From a virus: a stretch of 64,000 nucleotides of DNA. Of this stretch, positions 60,390 through 64,000 are shown piece after piece. The stretch covers positions 1 to 64,000 of IMG/VR virus record IMGVR_UViG_3300045974_000041. One strand, given 5' to 3'. The translations under genes and the position numbers were made by a program. Each line of letters opens with the position of its first letter. Positions within the stretch are counted from its first letter, which is position 1. The notes beneath the pieces were generated by a model. It was given only the letters and a program-made list of their open reading frames with translations. It was not told where the DNA came from and made no database searches.

Positions 60390-60790
60390 TTGTAACGATA
60401 CATTTGCTTTTGTGCAGCTTCTAAACTAATAGCACCTTTGCAAACGTCCTTATTCAGTTTAGTCTCAAGAACATCTTTCTCTACAGCATTTTCATTCTTG
60501 GAGGTGTCCCAAGATTGTAACCAGAGATTATCAGGTGATGTTGGACTACCACCAAGAGAGATTGGAATATAATGGTCAAGCTCGTAAGCTGACAAGTATT
60601 CCTTTGGAGCATATTTACGCATAAGTTGTTTCTTAATTGTGTTAGTATAGCTGACAGACGGTCGTACACTGCTACTCCAACCTGCTACACAAATTGTTGA
60701 ACGAATATTATTTTGATTGACAGCAGGGTTAAGCTCCCCTTTCGGGGCAGGCATAACACCCATTGTCAATGCTAGGATTAGTGGTAGCAT
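60386..60790 (-). CDS. Exported HNH nuclease-like protein, 134 aa
   Basis: A hydrophobic signal-like start (residues 1-14) is followed by a single HNH-type motif: Y-E-L-D-H-Y-I-P-I-S-L-G-G near residue 82, then S-P-D-N-L-W-L-Q and two Cys. Bacterial homologues of this layout are periplasmic or secreted proteins. Possible roles are attack on incoming phage DNA or on periplasmic nucleic acid. Its stop overlaps the next start by 4 bases (ATGA). Confidence 0.7.
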   Translation of the reverse strand: MLPLILALTMGVMPAPKGELNPAVNQNNIRSTICVAGWSSSVRPSVSYTNTIKKQLMRKYAPKEYLSAYELDHYIPISLGGSPTSPDNLWLQSWDTSKNENAVEKDVLETKLNKDVCKGAISLEAAQKQMYRYK

Positions 60791-62112
60791 TATAGTCCTT
60801 TTGCAGAGTTAAGTTGTTGCATGATGCGCTCGTAGCTATCAGCTTCGGATTTATCTGTACGAAGCTCTACAAACACTGGAAGGAACAAACTATACGTTGT
60901 CTTACCTTCACTGTCAATAACATCGTTAGCCTCCACTTCAACAATCTTACCAACAACACCATCGTTGAAAAGAACTTTCCGATCAGCATCTGTGAAGCCA
61001 GAGCCTACACGACATTTCACTTTACTACAAGAGCTTTCCAGTTCAAAGCCACCTAACATTCCCTTGGCCTTTCCCTCGCCTTCGTAAATTCCTACAATTT
61101 TCATATCACAAGTGAATTGAATTTTCAGTTTCACTTGCTTAGGGCTTGTGTGGTCTTTGTAAGGTAGGCTAAACATCTTGATTACAGCCCCTTCAGCACC
61201 CTCTGAGAGCTTCAAAGCATAGAAGGCTTTAGCTTCTTCCATACTACTAACAACTTGCGTTTGAATAACACTGTAAGGGCGTGTAGGCACACTCTCTACA
61301 AGCTTGTTAAGGCGTCCAAGACGTACAACATAGTGTACATCACTGCTACCTTCGTGCCACTCTTGGAATGTCAGATAGTCCCAAGCTTGGATATAAATAT
61401 CATACTTATCGTCAATCTCACCACTCTTCAGTAGCTTGTTAAGAATACCATTACCAATCTTGCGTGAGAGTAATGCACAGTTTTCAAAGATGACAGCTTC
61501 GCCACACAGTACGACACCATCTGGTAATGTGCTAGCAAGCTTCTCAGCGTACTCTTTAGGCCATGCAGTACCATTACGGGTGAATGCAAAGCAATCCCCT
61601 GTAGGCGTTTTGCCAAATTGCACATACTGACCATCACTTTTAAGCTGTACAAAGAACTCTTTTTCTTTACTAAATGCAGCTTCAATTTTATTATCTAGTA
61701 AAGAGCAACGCATATAACTCGGTACGAAGAAAGCGTCAGGCCACACTTTCAATACTAATGTTTCACCAACGTTAGCTTTAATGTCTTTCAACAAAAGCAT
61801 TGACAATAACTCTTGGCCTTCTGCATTAAGCGTTTCAAGTCCTTGCTTAATGTAAGCTTTAGCAGCATTTCCACTCACCTTACGTGTAGAAATATCACGC
61901 AAAGCCAATACAATATCATTATCTGAAAACTCACGTTCACCAACCTTATCGACAGTTGGTAGCTTTGTCAGGAAGAAATTGATAGCAGGCGCTGTTACAG
62001 CTGTCAGGTAGTTTTGGAAGTGTTCATTGTCCTTGTTAGCTTCCATAATGGCAAGCTTCTCTTTACTAGAGCTAGTGGATTGTAGGAGTTTAGTAAACTG
62101 GTAAAGCGTCAT
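60790..62112 (-). CDS. ATP-dependent DNA ligase, 440 aa
   Basis: Adenylation motif I appears as Q-L-K-S-D-G-Q near residue 155 (K-x-D-G), motif III region F-A-F-T-R-N-G, motif IV-like E-G-A-V-I-K-M and motif V V-K-L-K-I-Q. An N-terminal domain of about 140 residues precedes the catalytic core, as in phage and archaeal ligases. Seals nicks during replication. AAAAAGGAAATT site; start overlaps the macro gene end by 23 bases. Confidence 0.9.
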   Translation of the reverse strand: MTLYQFTKLLQSTSSSKEKLAIMEANKDNEHFQNYLTAVTAPAINFFLTKLPTVDKVGEREFSDNDIVLALRDISTRKVSGNAAKAYIKQGLETLNAEGQELLSMLLLKDIKANVGETLVLKVWPDAFFVPSYMRCSLLDNKIEAAFSKEKEFFVQLKSDGQYVQFGKTPTGDCFAFTRNGTAWPKEYAEKLASTLPDGVVLCGEAVIFENCALLSRKIGNGILNKLLKSGEIDDKYDIYIQAWDYLTFQEWHEGSSDVHYVVRLGRLNKLVESVPTRPYSVIQTQVVSSMEEAKAFYALKLSEGAEGAVIKMFSLPYKDHTSPKQVKLKIQFTCDMKIVGIYEGEGKAKGMLGGFELESSCSKVKCRVGSGFTDADRKVLFNDGVVGKIVEVEANDVIDSEGKTTYSLFLPVFVELRTDKSEADSYERIMQQLNSAKGL

Positions 62113-62626
62113 TTGGAATTTCCTTTTTGTTCATAACGTAAACAATAATATCACGAGTGGGAAAGCTTGTGCTAACTATTTCTTCAATGATATTCCAATC
62201 TCCACCACCCAGCCCTGCACCGATCTTGGGCATAGCTATGGGAGATTTTGAGGGATATGTATAATTAATTACAGAGAAAACTTCTTTCAAAGCATCATAA
62301 CTCACATACCTCTTGCCATCTGTACCATACCCGTCTTGTGTTACAGCATTAATGATCAGTTTAGTGTTATGCCTATCATTACCTGCAATCCAAGCTTTAC
62401 TGAAAGTGCCTAGAAACTCTTTGGAATTTCCATCATATCTTGCATAACCCTCTTGGTAGGATTTATAAGCTGCTGGAAACTTGGTGCAAATAGTCTTAGC
62501 AACACCTTTGCCCATAACACCTCTATTATTGCAGCCATGAATTATGAAAATTTCGTCAGCCTCTGTAACATCTCCAATTTTGTAGTAGATGTTATGGAAT
62601 CTCCCACTTATCCAATTAGTTGTCAT
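62090..62626 (-). CDS. Macro-domain protein, 178 aa
   Basis: The macro fold signature is clear: G-D-V-T near residue 18, I-I-H-G-C-N-N-x-G-V-M-G-K-G (about 28-41) and M-P-K-I-G-A-G-L-G-G-G-D-W near 135. Such proteins bind ADP-ribose or remove ADP-ribose or 1''-phosphate. Overlap with the ligase gene suggests a shared process, such as clearing ADP-ribosylation or tRNA/DNA repair by-products. Substrate is inferred. Confidence 0.85.
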   Translation of the reverse strand: MTTNWISGRFHNIYYKIGDVTEADEIFIIHGCNNRGVMGKGVAKTICTKFPAAYKSYQEGYARYDGNSKEFLGTFSKAWIAGNDRHNTKLIINAVTQDGYGTDGKRYVSYDALKEVFSVINYTYPSKSPIAMPKIGAGLGGGDWNIIEEIVSTSFPTRDIIVYVMNKKEIPNDALPVY

Positions 62627-62901
62627 AGTTGACCTTGTTCGTAGACAGAGTATCCAAGGCGTTTAAGAATATATGTAATAACAATCATAGGTAGTTTGTT
62701 GATGTAAATTGCTAGGAGATACACACCTATTAATGGCACAGAGATAGGCCAGAAAGCCAACATCTTACCCATATCGGCTACCTCCCACTCATGGATTGCT
62801 TTGGGTTTATCGCAATAAGGCTTTAGCTCGGCAAAGATAATACAAGCTACCATCCATAAGATGATAAACACTAGGAAATAAAATAGCAGCAGTTTAATCA
62901 T
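62623..62901 (-). CDS. Membrane protein with three hydrophobic segments, 92 aa
   Basis: Starts at ATG 62901 in the overlap with the previous gene (ATGA). Segments near residues 3-24, 47-70 and 72-85 are hydrophobic. The stop overlaps the macro gene start by 4 bases. Unknown function. Confidence 0.55.
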   Translation of the reverse strand: MIKLLLFYFLVFIILWMVACIIFAELKPYCDKPKAIHEWEVADMGKMLAFWPISVPLIGVYLLAIYINKLPMIVITYILKRLGYSVYEQGQL

Positions 62902-63236
62902 TCTTCCCACCCATGTAAAGGACAATTAGATGATATGACGTATCTACCATAAGGGTAGCTGTCATCATTGTCCATCTTGGGACAAGTGCAACGAGGAACT
63001 TCCCAAAAACGATAGTAGTTTTGATTAACACCAAACTTCCAAACCTCTTGCAACTTCTCTTCAATTGCCCAAAGCTTGTCAGTGTATTCTTTACGATTGG
63101 TACGAATAACATCTTCTTCTGTGCTTAGAAGCTCTTCAAACAACTCTTTTCTGATGTAGTGTAGTAGCTCCACTAATTGAATGTCCTTAGTTGTCAAGAC
63201 TTGCTTCTCTGCTAAATTCATATTAACTGTTGTCAT
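62898..63236 (-). CDS. Protein with C-terminal Cys cluster, 112 aa
   Basis: Residues 1-75 are helical. The C-terminus has C-T-C-P-K (about residue 84) and N-C-P-L-H-G (about 106), a likely zinc knuckle. AGAAAGGTAAAA site before ATG 63236. Perhaps a nucleic-acid or protein-binding adaptor; no family. Confidence 0.6.
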   Translation of the reverse strand: MTTVNMNLAEKQVLTTKDIQLVELLHYIRKELFEELLSTEEDVIRTNRKEYTDKLWAIEEKLQEVWKFGVNQNYYRFWEVPRCTCPKMDNDDSYPYGRYVISSNCPLHGWEE

Positions 63237-63657
63237 TTTTACCTTTCTGTAGTATACGCACAGCTTCTTTTACGCTCTCTACTTTTTGAGCAGTCTCTTG
63301 AAGCTTCTTAATCTTTGTAAGAGCTTCAGCAATATCTACCGCTGGCTCTAGTGGTAAATCAACACGTACACCCCCTACATATAATGTAGCTACGATGCAG
63401 TCAGTGTATGCGTCAATCATACGGGAATTAACGTATAGTTGAATTTTCTCATTCTTTCTAAACTGGAAAGAATTCTGTACTACACTCCAATCATCAGGAC
63501 TATTAAGGTAGCCAATAAACTCATCTAGCAGAAGTTGCATATCCTCACTAATAGCTATTTCTTTAGGGAGTGTAAAGAAAGCTACCACTTTATCACTCCA
63601 GAGCAAGCTAGCTACTAAACAAATACTCCCTGCCACCACTGCTAAGTGTTCTATCAT
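63223..63657 (-). CDS. Membrane-anchored hypothetical protein, 144 aa
   Basis: Residues 5-20 form a likely membrane anchor, then a soluble domain with V-A-T-L-Y-V-G-G-V-R-V and a C-terminal helix rich in Lys and Glu. Coupled to both neighbours by short overlaps. Function unknown. Confidence 0.55.
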   Translation of the reverse strand: MIEHLAVVAGSICLVASLLWSDKVVAFFTLPKEIAISEDMQLLLDEFIGYLNSPDDWSVVQNSFQFRKNEKIQLYVNSRMIDAYTDCIVATLYVGGVRVDLPLEPAVDIAEALTKIKKLQETAQKVESVKEAVRILQKGKNDNS

Positions 63658-64000
63658 TTCTTAGCCCCTTGCAAAATCTTGGCAACAGCTTTCTCTAGCG
63701 ATAGTTCCACTTGCTTTCTATGAACAGCGTTTTCCCTGTCTTCCCAAGCATTAATAGCATCAATAAGTTTATCCTTTTCAACCTCTGTCAGTTGAATATC
63801 ATCCAAGAAACTCCCATCCAAAGTGAAACGTAGACGGACAATTAGCTTACCACGGCTTGAACGGAATGAGACAGATAAGTCTGCAACAGTGCATATCATG
63901 GTAACACTGGAATATCGTTCCCAATTCTCTTGCACATTGAAGCTATCAATGATAGTTTGAATGTTTGTGCGAACACTGCTACCAGCTGTCCCTACAACAT
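63654..64000 (-). CDS. Partial hypothetical protein, cut by the right edge
   Basis: The frame stays open through the window edge: the minus-strand codons from 63998 read V-V-G-T-A-G-S-S-V-R-T-N-I-Q with no stop. At least 114 residues are visible, ending in a helix rich in Lys and Glu. An internal GTG at 63935 is possible but not needed. No motif recognised. Confidence 0.6.
   Translation of the reverse strand, partial: VVGTAGSSVRTNIQTIIDSFNVQENWERYSSVTMICTVADLSVSFRSSRGKLIVRLRFTLDGSFLDDIQLTEVEKDKLIDAINAWEDRENAVHRKQVELSLEKAVAKILQGAKK

Noticed and set aside
1-64000. Prophage or plasmid
   Set aside because: No integrase, repressor, attachment site or partition gene seen; replication and lysis genes fit a lytic phage. 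Absence outside the window cannot be excluded.

Overview
The window looks like most of the genome of a lytic, long-tailed siphovirus (Caudoviricetes). There is a complete head, tail and lysis cluster with a 2,088-residue tape measure protein. There is also a T7-like replication set: family A DNA polymerase, primase-helicase, gp6-type exonuclease and gp2.5-type ssDNA-binding protein. Nucleotide metabolism genes are present (class I ribonucleotide reductase, ThyX). I see no integrase, repressor or partition gene. TTGACA/TATAAT-type promoters, Shine-Dalgarno sites and an M15-type endolysin point to a bacterial, probably Gram-negative, host with sigma70-like RNA polymerase. I cannot name the host.

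Layout. (1) 1-137 is a perfect 10-bp tandem array, possibly at or near a genome end, followed by gene-poor DNA and a leftward block of small early-type genes (972-3555) driven by a good promoter at 3587-3615. (2) 3556-5128 has no credible gene. A promoter (3732-3760) fires into it, it holds two more 10-bp-period repeat arrays, and about 400 nt (4526-4922) fold into a chain of hairpins: a candidate structured non-coding RNA. (3) 5129-8954 is a second leftward early block with a ClpP-like protease and PhoH, driven from 8991-9019. (4) A divergent promoter opens the rightward late region: candidate small terminase, a tRNA cluster (Thr, Tyr-like, Ser, Pro, Glu-like), large terminase split by two group I introns (the second carrying a homing-endonuclease-like gene), portal, S49 protease, scaffold, decoration protein, capsid, connectors, tail tube, frameshifted tail chaperones, tape measure, tail tip, two fibre modules and a lysis cassette ending at 42081. 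(5) A bidirectional terminator at 42313-42349 separates this from a long leftward block (42352-64000). That block encodes an HD hydrolase, NrdA/NrdB, a phosphoesterase, HNH nuclease, gp6-like exonuclease, SSB, two odd tRNAs, DNA polymerase, a primase-helicase with a third group I intron, ThyX, two exported proteins, an ATP-dependent DNA ligase and a macro-domain protein, and it runs off the right edge.

The most notable points are these. Three related group I introns lie in codons of universally conserved ATPase or nuclease motifs, two of them inside Walker A loops of unrelated enzymes. The gene-free 3.6-5.1 kb region is promoter-driven and highly structured. Several tRNA genes depart from the standard cloverleaf: one lacks a D-arm, one has an 8-nt anticodon loop and one lacks a normal T-loop. 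All function calls are from reading motifs by eye; no database search was run.
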